In this document: positions 7,251 to 16,153 of the stretch, piece by piece | Position numbering within the stretch: position 1 is the stretch's first letter | Layout of the letters: every line of letters begins with the position of its first letter | DNA from: Mediterraneibacter catenae | Lineage (GTDB): Bacteria; Bacillota; Clostridia; Lachnospirales; Lachnospiraceae | DNA: 64,000 nt | Reading direction: 5' to 3' | Assembly: GCF_008691045.1 (NCBI RefSeq) | Contig: NZ_VMSO01000012.1 | Span: 20,484-84,483, forward strand | Position numbers and translations under genes: made by a program | Notes under the pieces: model-generated | Seen by the model: the letters and a program-made list of their open reading frames with translations, nothing else | Databases searched by the model: none | What the model was told of the DNA's origin: nothing

Positions 7251-8603
7251 ATGAGATTAAGAAGTAAACTTGCGATCAGAGCTGCGAAGCTGACAAGCTT
7301 TCTGATCAAAAAAATGAAACGAGGCAGCGGGGTCACTCTTCCGGGGTATGTAGCGCGCCGGATCGATCCCGACATTTTAAAGGCGATGGCACAGCAGGTC
7401 AGAGGAAAGACCATCGTCACTATGGGAACAAACGGCAAGACAACGACCAATGCGATCCTGTGCAGGGCGCTGGAGTCGGAAGGAAAAAAGGTGATCATCA
7501 ACCGGACCGGAGCCAATATGCTCAACGGTATCATTTCGGCTTTCGTCCTTGCCACGGATAAGAAAGGCAGACTCGACGCGGACTTTGCCTGTATCGAGGT
7601 GGACGAGATCTCTTCGGTAGGCGTACTGCCGAAACTGGAGCCGGACTGCGCGTTACTGACAAATATTTCAAGAGATCAGTTAGACCGTTTTGGTGAGGTG
7701 GACATTACCTATAATAAACTGCTGACCGCAGTGAAGAGCGTCCCGAATACAACGCTCATCATCAACTGTGATGATATTCTGTCCTATTCACTCGCGGAAG
7801 AGAGCGGGAATCCGTTTGTCACATGCGGGATCAGCGAGCAGATCTTTGACGATATCTCCCGCTCCGAGATACGGGAGAGTATCTTCTGCCGGAAATGCGG
7901 GAAGAAGCTGGAGTATGATTTCTTCCACTACGGACAGCTTGGCATCTACCACTGTCCGAACTGTGGGTGGGAGCGTCCGGAACCGGATTACACGGCTCAG
8001 AATATTGAACTGAACGACGAAGTATATTCCTTTGATGTTGACGGTATGCACATCGATTCCACTGCGCGCACGCCGTACAATATTTACAACACACTTTCCG
8101 CGTATACTGCGCTGAAGACGATGGGTGCGGGATATGTCGGATTCAAAGAGATGATCGAGGCGTTTGATTACGGCAATAACCGGGAGAGCATCTTCACGAT
8201 CGACGGGGCGAGAGTGCAGCTCCATCTGGCTAAGAACCCGATTGGTTTCCAGCAGAAGATTTCCCTCGTGCTCAAGGATGAGAAGCCGAAAGACATCATC
8301 ATCCAGATCAATGATACGGCGCAGGACGGCCGCGATATCTCATGGCTGTGGGATGTGGACTTCCAGTATCTGGCTGACAGCAGTGCACAGCGGATCATCA
8401 CAGCGGGAACACGCCGGTATGACATGGGACTCCGTCTGAAATACGAGGATATCCCGTGCGAGACGACGACCGACCTGAAAGCAGCCGTTGCAGACTGCGC
8501 GAAGAACGGCACGAAGAACCTGTATGTGATCGTGAATTATTCCGGGCTGTACCGGACGAACCATATGCTTGCAGAACTGGAGAAAGGAGGAGCGGGAGAA
8601 TGA
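7251..8603 (+). CDS. murT: Lipid II isoglutaminyl synthase subunit MurT
   Basis: 450 residues. This is the Mur-ligase-like subunit that, with GatD, amidates the D-glutamate of lipid II to D-isoglutamine in the cytoplasm. Visible features are the ATP loop TNGKTTTNAI near residue 63, the central Mur ligase domain, a four-cysteine zinc ribbon (CRKCGKKL then CPNCGW) near residues 205-240, and the C-terminal DUF1727 domain. It overlaps gatD by four bases, as usual for this heterodimer. The start has only a weak ribosome site (GTTGGT), and its 5' leader would contain repeat copy B. Confidence 0.93.
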   Translation: MRLRSKLAIRAAKLTSFLIKKMKRGSGVTLPGYVARRIDPDILKAMAQQVRGKTIVTMGTNGKTTTNAILCRALESEGKKVIINRTGANMLNGIISAFVLATDKKGRLDADFACIEVDEISSVGVLPKLEPDCALLTNISRDQLDRFGEVDITYNKLLTAVKSVPNTTLIINCDDILSYSLAEESGNPFVTCGISEQIFDDISRSEIRESIFCRKCGKKLEYDFFHYGQLGIYHCPNCGWERPEPDYTAQNIELNDEVYSFDVDGMHIDSTARTPYNIYNTLSAYTALKTMGAGYVGFKEMIEAFDYGNNRESIFTIDGARVQLHLAKNPIGFQQKISLVLKDEKPKDIIIQINDTAQDGRDISWLWDVDFQYLADSSAQRIITAGTRRYDMGLRLKYEDIPCETTTDLKAAVADCAKNGTKNLYVIVNYSGLYRTNHMLAELEKGGAGE

Positions 8604-9361
8604 TGAAACTGACGATCGGACATTTATACCCGGATCTTCTGAACCTGTACGGCGACAGAGGAAATATCCAGTGCTTCAGGAAGAGGCTTGAGTGGCGCGG
8701 GATCGAGGCGGAAGTGATCCCCTTTCTGTCGGGAGACGAGATCGACTTTACAAAGCTCGATATTGTCCTGCTTGGAGGCGGTTCTGACAGAGAGCAGGAA
8801 CTGGTCTGCGGATTCCTGCAGGATATCAAAGATGATTTTAAGAATTATGTGGAGGACGGCGGCGTCGTGCTCGCAGTGTGCGGCGGATATCAGCTCCTCG
8901 GCAAATATTATAAGACGGACAAGAAGACCATAGAGGGACTCGGCGTGCTGAATATTACGACGGACTGGGAGCCGGAGCGACTGATCAGGGATATCGTTCT
9001 GGAGAGTCCGCTGTTTGACCGTCCGGTGGTCGGATTTGAGAACCACGGCGGCCGTACGGAGATCGGGGAGCACGAGCCTTTCGGCAAAGTGACCTACGGT
9101 TTCGGAAATACCGGGAAATCGGGATATGAGGGCGTTGTCTATAAAAACGTGATCGCAACATATCTGCATGGTCCGCTCCTTCCGAAGAATCCGCATGTGT
9201 GCGACTATCTTCTGGAACGCGCGCTGAAACGGAAATACGGAGAAGACGCGGTGCTCACACTGCTTACGGACGAGATGGAACAGAAAGCGAATGATTATAT
9301 TGTAGAGCGGTACAATGATAAGAAATATGTCCTGAAGGAGACGATCAAACGTCATACCTGA
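8600..9361 (+). CDS. gatD: Lipid II isoglutaminyl synthase glutaminase subunit GatD
   Basis: 253 residues, a class I (triad-type) glutamine amidotransferase related to CobQ/CobB. It hydrolyses glutamine and passes ammonia to MurT. The nucleophile is the Cys in AVCGGYQLLG near residue 95, and the catalytic His is in ATYLHGPLLPKNP. The ATG at 8600 overlaps the murT stop, and AAGGAGG lies nine bases upstream; an ATG one codon later is the alternative. The C-terminal 30 residues are a charged extension. Repeat copy C follows directly. Confidence 0.93.
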   Translation: MMKLTIGHLYPDLLNLYGDRGNIQCFRKRLEWRGIEAEVIPFLSGDEIDFTKLDIVLLGGGSDREQELVCGFLQDIKDDFKNYVEDGGVVLAVCGGYQLLGKYYKTDKKTIEGLGVLNITTDWEPERLIRDIVLESPLFDRPVVGFENHGGRTEIGEHEPFGKVTYGFGNTGKSGYEGVVYKNVIATYLHGPLLPKNPHVCDYLLERALKRKYGEDAVLTLLTDEMEQKANDYIVERYNDKKYVLKETIKRHT

Positions 9362-9368
9362 TGTTGAG

Positions 9369-9446
9369 TAACAGTTCAGCCATGGAACAGCCTGGGAGAG
9401 AAAATCATGCTCGCATGATTTTTCGAGTGGCGCGAGCTGAACTGTT
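9369..9446 (+). repeat. Family 1 repeat, internally deleted copy C
   Basis: 78 bases with ends TAACAGTTCAGCC and AGCTGAACTGTT. The middle differs from full copies and holds a hairpin AAAATCATG-CTCG-CATGATTTT. It fills the gap between gatD and the phosphoesterase gene. Confidence 0.75.
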
Positions 9447-9491
9447 GTGGTTCCCAGAAAAGGCATGATTCCCGAGAAAGGCGGTGGAGCT

Positions 9492-10175
9492 ATGGGGCGT
9501 ACGTATGTAATGTCCGACATTCACGGGATGTCGGAGCTGTTTCAAAGGATGCTGGAACAGATCAGATTCAGTGATGAGGATACGCTGTATATACTCGGAG
9601 ATATGATCGACAGGGGACCAGACCCTGCCGGGATCCTTGATATCGTTATGGCATGCGATAATATCATCGCCCTTAAGGGGAACCATGAGGATGGTTTTGT
9701 AGAATGGTATGAAAATGTGGGGGACAAGGTGCAGCAGCGGTATTATTACAATACCTATGACATATTGGCAGACTGCGAGGCAACACGGGAAAAGCTGCCG
9801 GAATATGTGCGGTTCATGAAAAATCTGCCGTTGTACAGGAAGGTAAAGATGAACGGGAACTGCTATCTCATGGCACATGCCTCCACAGAGGAGATCCTCC
9901 GCGTGTGGAAGAGAAAGGAACGTCTGCTCTGGGATACGTCGCTGATCGACAGGCAGACGGGGATACCGGGATATGTCTCGATCGTGGGTCATGTCCCGAC
10001 TTTTATTATCCGGGGCTATCCGAAGGAGCAGGCGTCTGTCTGGCACAGCCCGAACGGACGCATTATTGATGTGGACTGCGGAGCCGCATTTTCGGATCTG
10101 GGCGGAAGACTGGGGTGTCTGTGCCTGGATACAGGAGAGGAATACTATGAAACTTCATTACAGGATCATAAATGA
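9492..10175 (+). CDS. Metallophosphoesterase, PPP-type Ser/Thr phosphatase family
   Basis: 227 residues with the full set of calcineurin-like motifs: SDIHG at residues 8-12, GDMIDRGPDP, GNHEDG, and later HAS and VGHVPT. Metal-dependent enzymes of this size include protein phosphatases (PrpA/PrpB) and diadenosine tetraphosphatases, and I cannot separate these by eye. The ATG at 9492 follows AAAGGCGGTGGAG. It is the first gene of a four-gene run with overlapping or touching ends (phosphatase, leucine-rich protein, DUF2201/VWA, ATPase), which suggests that phosphorylation may be part of the ATPase system. Confidence 0.85.
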   Translation: MGRTYVMSDIHGMSELFQRMLEQIRFSDEDTLYILGDMIDRGPDPAGILDIVMACDNIIALKGNHEDGFVEWYENVGDKVQQRYYYNTYDILADCEATREKLPEYVRFMKNLPLYRKVKMNGNCYLMAHASTEEILRVWKRKERLLWDTSLIDRQTGIPGYVSIVGHVPTFIIRGYPKEQASVWHSPNGRIIDVDCGAAFSDLGGRLGCLCLDTGEEYYETSLQDHK

Positions 10176-11100
10176 CGAGGTAGAGATCGTGCGGTGCTTC
10201 GGGGCTGATCCGGCTCTCGAGCTCCCGGAGGAGATCAACGGCAGACCGGTAAAGCGTATGGCTCCATACGCTTTTTCTGCGAGAAAGGACAGAGAAGATG
10301 AGGAGGTTCTCGTCTTCACGACGGATGAGGAGCGTATGTTCCGGGATGAGGAGAGGCTTCTGGCAGGAGAAGTGCTTGAGAGTGTACGGCTGCCGGATAC
10401 GATGGAAGAAGCGGGACGTTATCTTTTCTACGGCTGCAGAAACTTAAGAGAGCTTCATTTCTCAGACAGGCTGAAAAATATCGGGAGCGGCGCATTTACC
10501 GGATGCCGCAGCCTGTCGGCGCTGCATGTGCGGCTGCTGGACGGAGACCGCTCCTGTGTGCATGATATTCTGGGGGATCTGTGGCAGCGGATCGATGTTA
10601 CGTTTTATAAAGCGGGAAGAGAAGCAAGGCTTGTATTTCCCGAACATTACGAGGAGGCGGTGGAAAATACGCCTGCGCGCATCCTCTTTACCCAGCATCA
10701 CGGATCTGGGAATAACTACAGGCAGTGTTTTTACAATAAGGAGATCGACTACAGGAAGTACGACAGTCTGTTTTATTCGGCGAGGGCGCAGGACGATGTC
10801 AATGTGATCTCTGATCTTGTATTCGCGAGACTGATGTTTCCGGAAGAACTGACGGAAGAAGCGCAAAAAGAATATGAGGATTATGTGAGGGCGCATGCAC
10901 TGCCCGTCGCGGAACACCTGACGGATACAGAGGATCTGGCTGCGCTGAAAGAATTCTCCATCAGGGGATTCTGGACGCGGGAGTCTCTGAGCGGTGCGGT
11001 GCAGCATGCGGCTGAACAGGGGAAACGGTCGGTTTTAAGTTTTCTCATGAATGAGAAGCACCGGCTGTATCCTGAGAGGAAGAAGAAATATGAACTGTGA
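10147..11100 (+). CDS. Leucine-rich repeat (BspA-like, LRR_5) protein
   Basis: 317 residues. The N-terminal 150 residues hold repeats of the LRR_5 type, for example GRPVKRMAPYAF, VRLPDTMEEAGRYLFYGC and IGSGAFTGCRSLSALHV. The rest is helical and unrecognised. There is no signal peptide, so it is probably cytoplasmic and may serve as a protein-binding scaffold for its operon partners. The ATG at 10147 has AGGAGAGG upstream and overlaps the phosphatase gene by 29 bases. Its stop overlaps the start of the DUF2201 gene. Most BspA-like proteins are secreted and larger, so this short cytoplasmic one in an ATPase operon is unusual. Confidence 0.7.
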   Translation: MKLHYRIINDEVEIVRCFGADPALELPEEINGRPVKRMAPYAFSARKDREDEEVLVFTTDEERMFRDEERLLAGEVLESVRLPDTMEEAGRYLFYGCRNLRELHFSDRLKNIGSGAFTGCRSLSALHVRLLDGDRSCVHDILGDLWQRIDVTFYKAGREARLVFPEHYEEAVENTPARILFTQHHGSGNNYRQCFYNKEIDYRKYDSLFYSARAQDDVNVISDLVFARLMFPEELTEEAQKEYEDYVRAHALPVAEHLTDTEDLAALKEFSIRGFWTRESLSGAVQHAAEQGKRSVLSFLMNEKHRLYPERKKKYEL

Positions 11101-12484
11101 TATGACAGAGAATATAACAGATAAAACAAATGAGCAGGCAGCGGAGAGACTGGCGCAGATCGGCAGGGAGATCCTGGGGATCTGCCGCGACGAGCTGTAC
11201 TTTTCCATGCGTTTTCTGGATGTGGCGCTGAGCAGTTTTGTCTACACGATGGATCCGGAGGTAAGCCCTTTCGGGACGGACGGGTATCACATGTACTTTC
11301 ATCCCCGGGAGCTTGGAGGGTTGTACCGGGAGAACCGGATACTGGCAAACAGGGGATATCTCCACATGGTCCTGCACTGTATCTTCCGGCATATCTGGAA
11401 GACGGGAGGAGACCGGGGCTCTGCATACGGCAGTGGGGAGAACGGTCCGGAGAGTGGAAAAAGACTCTGGAACTTAAGCTGCGATATCGCGGTGGAGCAC
11501 ATCATAGACGGATGTGACCTCAGGCCGGTCAGATTTTCCAGAAGTCTGCTCCGGCGGGAAACATACCGGAAACTGGAACTATCCGGTCATGTGCTCAATG
11601 CGGAGAGAGTGTACCGGCTTCTGACAGAATGGGAGCTGACAGAGAAAGAACTGGGGCTGCTGGAAGAAGAGTTCCGTGTGGATGACCACAGATACTGGGA
11701 AAATGATGAGCGGAAACAGCCTCAGGATCAGCAGATGCAGCAGAGATGGAAAGACATCGATGAAAAGATGGAGACGGATCTGGAGACATTTTCCAAAGAA
11801 GCGGCTGAGAAGAACGGCAGCTTTTTGGGCGAGCTGCGCGTGGAGAACAGGGAACGCCATGATTACCGGGAATTCCTGAGAAAGTTTTCTGTATTCAGGG
11901 AAGAATTAAAGGCAGATCAGGATACATTTGACTATGGATTTTACAGCTACGGGATGTCCCTGTACGGGAATATGCCGCTGATTGAACCGCTTGAGACACG
12001 GGAAGAACACAGGATTGAAGAGTTTGTTGTCGTGATCGATACGTCTATGTCCTGCTCCGGCGAACTGATCGGGAAATTTTTGCAAGAGACGTACAGCGTT
12101 CTGGCGGAGAATGACAGCTTTTTCCGGAAGGTGAACATACACATCATACAGTGTGATGAGGAAGTGCATCAGGATGTGAAGATCACATCAGAGGAAGAGC
12201 TTAAGGACTATATGGAACATTTCAGCCTGTACGGCGAGGGCGGTACCGATTTCCGTCCGGCGTTTGAGTATGTGGAAGGGCTGCGGCAGAGCGGGGAGTT
12301 CGCGGATCTGAAAGGAATGATCTATTTTACGGACGGATACGGGATTTATCCGGAGCGTATGCCGGCGTGGCGGACTGCGTTCGTATTTCTGGAAGAAGAT
12401 TACAGGGATGCAGATGTGCCGGCCTGGGCGATAAAACTGATACTGAGAGAAGAAGATATTAAGGAGGAGCACTTTGGATATTAA
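11090..12484 (+). CDS. DUF2201 putative metallopeptidase/VWA-like protein
   Basis: 464 residues. The N-terminal half matches the DUF2201 zincin-like domain, but the HExxH motif reads HMVLH (residues 92-96), followed by another His at 101; the catalytic Glu is replaced by Met. The C-terminal half is VWA-like with an intact DTSMS metal site, GGTDFRP and a YFTDGYG strand. The central part (about 190-280) is charged and probably coiled coil. Proteins of this kind are usually paired with a MoxR-type ATPase, which follows here with an 11-base overlap. The ATG at 11090 has GAGAGGAAG upstream; ATG 11102 has none. Substrate unknown; it may bind metal without cutting peptides. Confidence 0.75.
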   Translation: MNCDMTENITDKTNEQAAERLAQIGREILGICRDELYFSMRFLDVALSSFVYTMDPEVSPFGTDGYHMYFHPRELGGLYRENRILANRGYLHMVLHCIFRHIWKTGGDRGSAYGSGENGPESGKRLWNLSCDIAVEHIIDGCDLRPVRFSRSLLRRETYRKLELSGHVLNAERVYRLLTEWELTEKELGLLEEEFRVDDHRYWENDERKQPQDQQMQQRWKDIDEKMETDLETFSKEAAEKNGSFLGELRVENRERHDYREFLRKFSVFREELKADQDTFDYGFYSYGMSLYGNMPLIEPLETREEHRIEEFVVVIDTSMSCSGELIGKFLQETYSVLAENDSFFRKVNIHIIQCDEEVHQDVKITSEEELKDYMEHFSLYGEGGTDFRPAFEYVEGLRQSGEFADLKGMIYFTDGYGIYPERMPAWRTAFVFLEEDYRDADVPAWAIKLILREEDIKEEHFGY

Positions 12485-13994
12485 ACGTGCAAAACAGGAG
12501 ATCAAAGACGCCGTGGAGGCATATCTTTTAAAGGATACATTCGGGGAATATCAGATCCCGGCGATCAGGCAGAGGCCGATCCTTCTCATGGGACCGCCGG
12601 GTATCGGCAAGACACAGATCATGGAGCAGATCGCAAAGGAGATGCAGATCGGGCTTGTGTCCTACACGATCACCCACCACACGAGACAGAGCGCGGTGGG
12701 GCTGCCGTTTATCCGGGAGAAGGAGTACGGCGGCAGGACATATTCTGTGACGGAATATACGATGAGCGAGATTATCGCATCTGTCTATGACAAGATGGAG
12801 CAGACCGGCAATCAGGAGGGAATCCTTTTTCTCGACGAGATCAACTGTGTCTCGGAGACTCTTGCGCCTGCCATGCTCCAGTTCCTTCAGGGAAAGACGT
12901 TCGGGACGCACAGACTGCCGGACGGCTGGATCATCGTAGCTGCGGGAAACCCGCCGGAGTACAACAAATCCGTCCGTGAGTTCGACGTTGTTACGCTGGA
13001 TCGTCTGAAGAAGATTGATGTGGAGGCAGATTTTCCGGTGTGGAAAGAATATGCCTACCGTCAGGGAATCCATCAGGCCGTGATCTCCTATCTGGATCTG
13101 CGCAGGGAAAACTTCTGCCGTATTGAGAATACAGTGGACGGGAAGAGGTTTGCCACTGCCAGGGGATGGGAAGATCTGTCCAGACTGATCCAGGTTTATG
13201 AGACACTGGGCAAGACGGCGGACCGGGAAGTGATCGGTCAGTATATCCAGCACCGGACGATAGCGAAAGACTTCGCAAATTATCTGGAACTTTACTACAA
13301 ATACAGGACAGACTACAATGTCGGGGAGATCCTGGAAGGAAAATGGGATTCGGCAGTACTCAAGAAGATACAGGCTTCAGCTTTTGACGAGCATCTGAGC
13401 ATTGTCAGTCTTTTAAACGGCAGGCTCGGCGGCATGTTCAGGGAATGCTTCCTCTGGGATGCATATGTGGCTAAGCTGTATGAATATCTTATTTATTACA
13501 GGGATAATCAGGCGGTCATGATGCTTGACGATGTGCGCGCAATGGCTGAAAAAGACCTGGAAGATCAGAGAAAATCAGAGCTCATCACACGTGAGCAGGA
13601 GCAGACACTGATCCGAGTGACAGAGGCGCTGAACAGATTTGCGCTTGAGATAAAGGGTGAGATGTTTGTCGGAGACGGTGCGCTGGACGAGGTCCGGGAG
13701 ATGTTCGGCAGGGAGCGAGAAGAGCTTGAGCAGATGACAGAAGAGGTATCACGATCTCTCGACAATGTATTCCTTTTTCTGGAGGATGCGTTTGGGGAGA
13801 GTCAGGAGATGGTAGCTTTTGTCACAGAACTCAATGCGAACTATTACAGTGTGTGGTTTATCAATGAGAATGGAAATGACCTGTATTACAGACATAATAA
13901 AGGCCTTCTCTTTGAGGAACGCCATGAGAGCGTGGTAAGACAGATGCGGGAAGCAGAAGATATGCTCAACACAGGGATCACGGGTAATATTTGA
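12474..13994 (+). CDS. MoxR-like AAA+ ATPase paired with DUF2201 protein
   Basis: 506 residues. The AAA+ core is N-terminal: Walker A GPPGIGKTQ near residues 41-49, Walker B ILFLDEIN, sensor-1 IIVAAGNPPEYN. The C-terminal 200 residues are helical, with little similarity I can name. The start codon is TTG, with AAGGAGG six bases upstream, and it overlaps the upstream stop. The ATPase probably powers the DUF2201/VWA protein. It is unlike the ATPase at 4050-4955 in length and Walker A sequence, so the two modules are not a recent duplication. Confidence 0.82.
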   Translation: MDIKRAKQEIKDAVEAYLLKDTFGEYQIPAIRQRPILLMGPPGIGKTQIMEQIAKEMQIGLVSYTITHHTRQSAVGLPFIREKEYGGRTYSVTEYTMSEIIASVYDKMEQTGNQEGILFLDEINCVSETLAPAMLQFLQGKTFGTHRLPDGWIIVAAGNPPEYNKSVREFDVVTLDRLKKIDVEADFPVWKEYAYRQGIHQAVISYLDLRRENFCRIENTVDGKRFATARGWEDLSRLIQVYETLGKTADREVIGQYIQHRTIAKDFANYLELYYKYRTDYNVGEILEGKWDSAVLKKIQASAFDEHLSIVSLLNGRLGGMFRECFLWDAYVAKLYEYLIYYRDNQAVMMLDDVRAMAEKDLEDQRKSELITREQEQTLIRVTEALNRFALEIKGEMFVGDGALDEVREMFGREREELEQMTEEVSRSLDNVFLFLEDAFGESQEMVAFVTELNANYYSVWFINENGNDLYYRHNKGLLFEERHESVVRQMREAEDMLNTGITGNI

Positions 13995-14004
13995 CTGCAG
14001 CCTT

Positions 14005-14033
14005 GCCTGAACTGTTACCTTATGCAGACATAA
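14005..14033 (+). repeat. Family 1 repeat fragment D
   Basis: GCCTGAACTGTTACC resembles a family 1 end and is followed by TTATGCAGACATAA, similar to the conserved TTATGC-GCATAA cap. The rest of the element is missing. Confidence 0.45.
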
Positions 14034-14047
14034 TATGGGATAGGGTT

Positions 14048-14077
14048 TTGCAATTCACCCGGAGTGTATGCTATACT
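14048..14077 (+). promoter_or_regulatory. Sigma-A-type promoter for the LUD gene
   Basis: TTGCAA and TATACT with an 18-base spacer and a TGC extension before the -10. It lies about 45 bases before the LUD start codon. Confidence 0.5.
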
Positions 14078-14121
14078 ATCTATAATTATGGCATTTATTA
14101 CAGGAAAGTGAGGTCGTTGGG

Positions 14122-14757
14122 ATGGATGTAAGACAGATGAGAAATGAGGCGCTCGGAAAACGCGTCGTAAAAGCGCTGGAATCAAGAAATATGGAAGCCT
14201 ATTACACCGTGACAAAGGAAGAAGCGGTAAAGAAGGCTCTTGAGCTGATCGCAGAGGGAAGCACGATCAATATGGGCGGTTCTGCATCAGTTCGGGAAGT
14301 GGGTCTGATCGATGCCATCAACGAAGGCAACTATGTGTTTTACGACCGTGACAAAGCGGCATCTCCGGAAGAAAAACAGGAGATTGCACTGAAGGCATTT
14401 ACATGTGACTGGTTCTTAGGAAGTGTCAATGCCATGAGCGAGGACGGTGTGTTTGTAAATATTGACGGAAATGCAAACCGTGTGGCGGCCTATGCATTCG
14501 GTCCCAAGAATGTTCTGCTCATTGTCGGGATGAACAAGATCGTGAAGACGGAAGAGGATGCCATGCACAGGGCGAGAAACGAAGCGGCGCCGATCAATAC
14601 GCAGAGGTTCGGTATCGATACTCCGTGCGTGAAGAACGGAAGCTGTTTTGACTGCAAGAGTCCGGACTGCATCTGCTGTCAGATCATGGTCACGAGATTC
14701 AGCAGGATACCGAAGAGGTTCAAGATCATCCTTGTAGATGAAAATCTCGGATTCTGA
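14122..14757 (+). CDS. LUD domain (DUF162) lactate-utilisation-type protein
   Basis: 211 residues covering one LUD/DUF162 domain, related to LutC/LutB domains. Visible features are the NMGGSASVREVGLID loop near residue 55, FLGSVNAMSEDG, and NANRVAAYAFGPKN, then a cysteine cluster near residues 174-187 (CFDCKSPDCICC). Stand-alone LUD proteins of clostridia have no proven reaction; some LUD proteins act in lactate oxidation or in iron-sulfur chemistry. The gene has its own promoter and stands alone, so a link to the lar genes 2 kb downstream is only suggestive. Confidence 0.85.
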   Translation: MDVRQMRNEALGKRVVKALESRNMEAYYTVTKEEAVKKALELIAEGSTINMGGSASVREVGLIDAINEGNYVFYDRDKAASPEEKQEIALKAFTCDWFLGSVNAMSEDGVFVNIDGNANRVAAYAFGPKNVLLIVGMNKIVKTEEDAMHRARNEAAPINTQRFGIDTPCVKNGSCFDCKSPDCICCQIMVTRFSRIPKRFKIILVDENLGF

Positions 14758-14764
14758 CAGTAAT

Positions 14765-14967
14765 CAATGATGCTGGGGTCAAAAGACCCCAACTATGATG
14801 CCTACGGATTGTTCCGTGCTGCGCACTTCCACAATCCTGCCCAATATTCGCATATCGTGGGATATACATCCCACTTTTATGCTCATATCGGGGCGGGTCC
14901 CAAGGTCCTTCACCCACCTATGAGCAAGCTCATGTGGGTTTAGACCTTTTGACCCTGGCATCAATTA
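14765..14967. repeat. Family 2 intergenic repeat, long copy
   Basis: About 203 bases with inverted ends: TGATGCTGGGGTCAAAAG at the left and the complement of TGATGCCAGGGTCAAAAG at the right. Internal hairpins include GGGGTC-AAAA-GACCCC, GTGGGAT-ATAC-ATCCCAC and ATGAGC-AA-GCTCAT. The right 60 bases match, inverted, the copy at 42991. It fills the gap between the LUD and sortase genes. Confidence 0.75.
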
Positions 14968-15010
14968 ATTATAGAAAAACGATATATCAGATTCGAAAGG
15001 AATTATCTCG

Positions 15011-15898
15011 ATGGAAACTCAAGAAGAAAAGAAGAGCGGTGCCGGGAGAAAAAGGCGTAGGGCGCACAGCAGGAGAAAAGGGCACCGCAGGGATGTGAAG
15101 AGGGAAAGAACGGCAGCAGTCCGGACAGAGGAGAAGAATGGAAAAAAGAAAAAGCAGAAAAGAGCGGCGTTTGATGTCCTCTCCGGTACGATACTGATCG
15201 TGGCGGTCTGTGTCTTCGTCTTTTCTCTTTATCAGCTGGCGATAATGCTGATACCGTATCACACCGGCGGACAGGAGTATGAAGAGATCCAGAATCTGGC
15301 TGTCACGGCGGATGAAGACGGGAGCGGATTCAGTGTGGACTTCGACGCACTGCTTGAGATCAATCCGGATACGATCGCGTGGGTCCGTTTTGACGAACCG
15401 TCGATCATAAACTATCCGGTCGTCAAAAGCGCGGATAATAATGAATATCTTACAAAGACATTTGCAGAGAATGACAATAAACTGGGCGCGATATTTATGG
15501 ATATGAGAAACAGCAGTGACTTCTCGGACAGAAATACGATTATTTACGGACATCATCTCAATGTGAGTCCGGAGATGTTTTCGAGGCTGCATCTGTATGA
15601 GGATGAAGAGTTCTGCCGGGAACATCCGAATTTTTATATCTATACTCCGGACGGAAGTGTGAGGACTTATACGGTATTCTCGGCAGGTATCGTCAATGCT
15701 GCAGCCAATAATTATGATGTTGAATTCGCATCAGATGAGGAGTTTGAGCAGTATATTGAACTCTGCCGTGAGTCGTCAAACTATCAGGTGGATGTAGAAG
15801 TAAATGCCCAGTCGCAGATTCTGAGTCTTTCTACCTGTACAGGAGATCAGCGGGATGAGCGTTTTCTGCTGCAGGGAGTACTTACGGCAGTGGATTAA
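15011..15898 (+). CDS. Class B sortase
   Basis: 295 residues. An unusually basic cytoplasmic N-terminus of about 50 residues precedes one membrane helix (57-82), and an extracellular sortase domain follows. Catalytic residues are His 181 or 182 in IIYGHH, Cys276 in SLSTCTGD, and Arg284 in DERFLL. Class B sortases cleave LPxTG-like or NPxTN-like signals and attach proteins to peptidoglycan or assemble pili. No substrate protein is encoded nearby, so this is likely a housekeeping enzyme of the cell. GAAAGGAAT lies just upstream of the ATG. Confidence 0.92.
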   Translation: METQEEKKSGAGRKRRRAHSRRKGHRRDVKRERTAAVRTEEKNGKKKKQKRAAFDVLSGTILIVAVCVFVFSLYQLAIMLIPYHTGGQEYEEIQNLAVTADEDGSGFSVDFDALLEINPDTIAWVRFDEPSIINYPVVKSADNNEYLTKTFAENDNKLGAIFMDMRNSSDFSDRNTIIYGHHLNVSPEMFSRLHLYEDEEFCREHPNFYIYTPDGSVRTYTVFSAGIVNAAANNYDVEFASDEEFEQYIELCRESSNYQVDVEVNAQSQILSLSTCTGDQRDERFLLQGVLTAVD

Positions 15899-15940
15899 GA
15901 GAATGCGCCGGGATTCTGATAAGATAGAAAGGAAGAGGAC

Positions 15941-16153
15941 ATGGCAGACAGATTTGATGTGGGAGATATCATAAAGATGAAAAAGCCTCATCCATGCGGG
16001 AGCCAGGAGTGGGAAGTGCTCCGCGTCGGTGCGGATTTCCGGCTGAAGTGCATGGGGTGCGGGCATCAGATCATGGTGTCGAGAAAGCTCGTAGAAAAGA
16101 ATACGAGACAGATTACAAAAAAGGAGAAACAGGATGAGAGTACTGATCATTGA
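15941..16153 (+). CDS. DUF951 family protein
   Basis: 70 residues, full length for this small clostridial and bacillar family. Typical features are the N-terminal FDVGDIIKMKKPHPCG and CMGCGHQIMVSR with two cysteines that could bind a metal; the C-terminal 15 residues are charged. Members are often near chromosome-segregation or ribosome genes, and the function is unknown. GAAAGGAAGAGG precedes the ATG. It overlaps the DUF3842 gene by 20 bases, so the two are translated together. Confidence 0.85.
   Translation: MADRFDVGDIIKMKKPHPCGSQEWEVLRVGADFRLKCMGCGHQIMVSRKLVEKNTRQITKKEKQDESTDH

Noticed and set aside
8624..9520. A 298-codon minus-strand frame opposite gatD
   Set aside because: It is the shadow of gatD; the plus strand shows the amidotransferase motifs and operon context.
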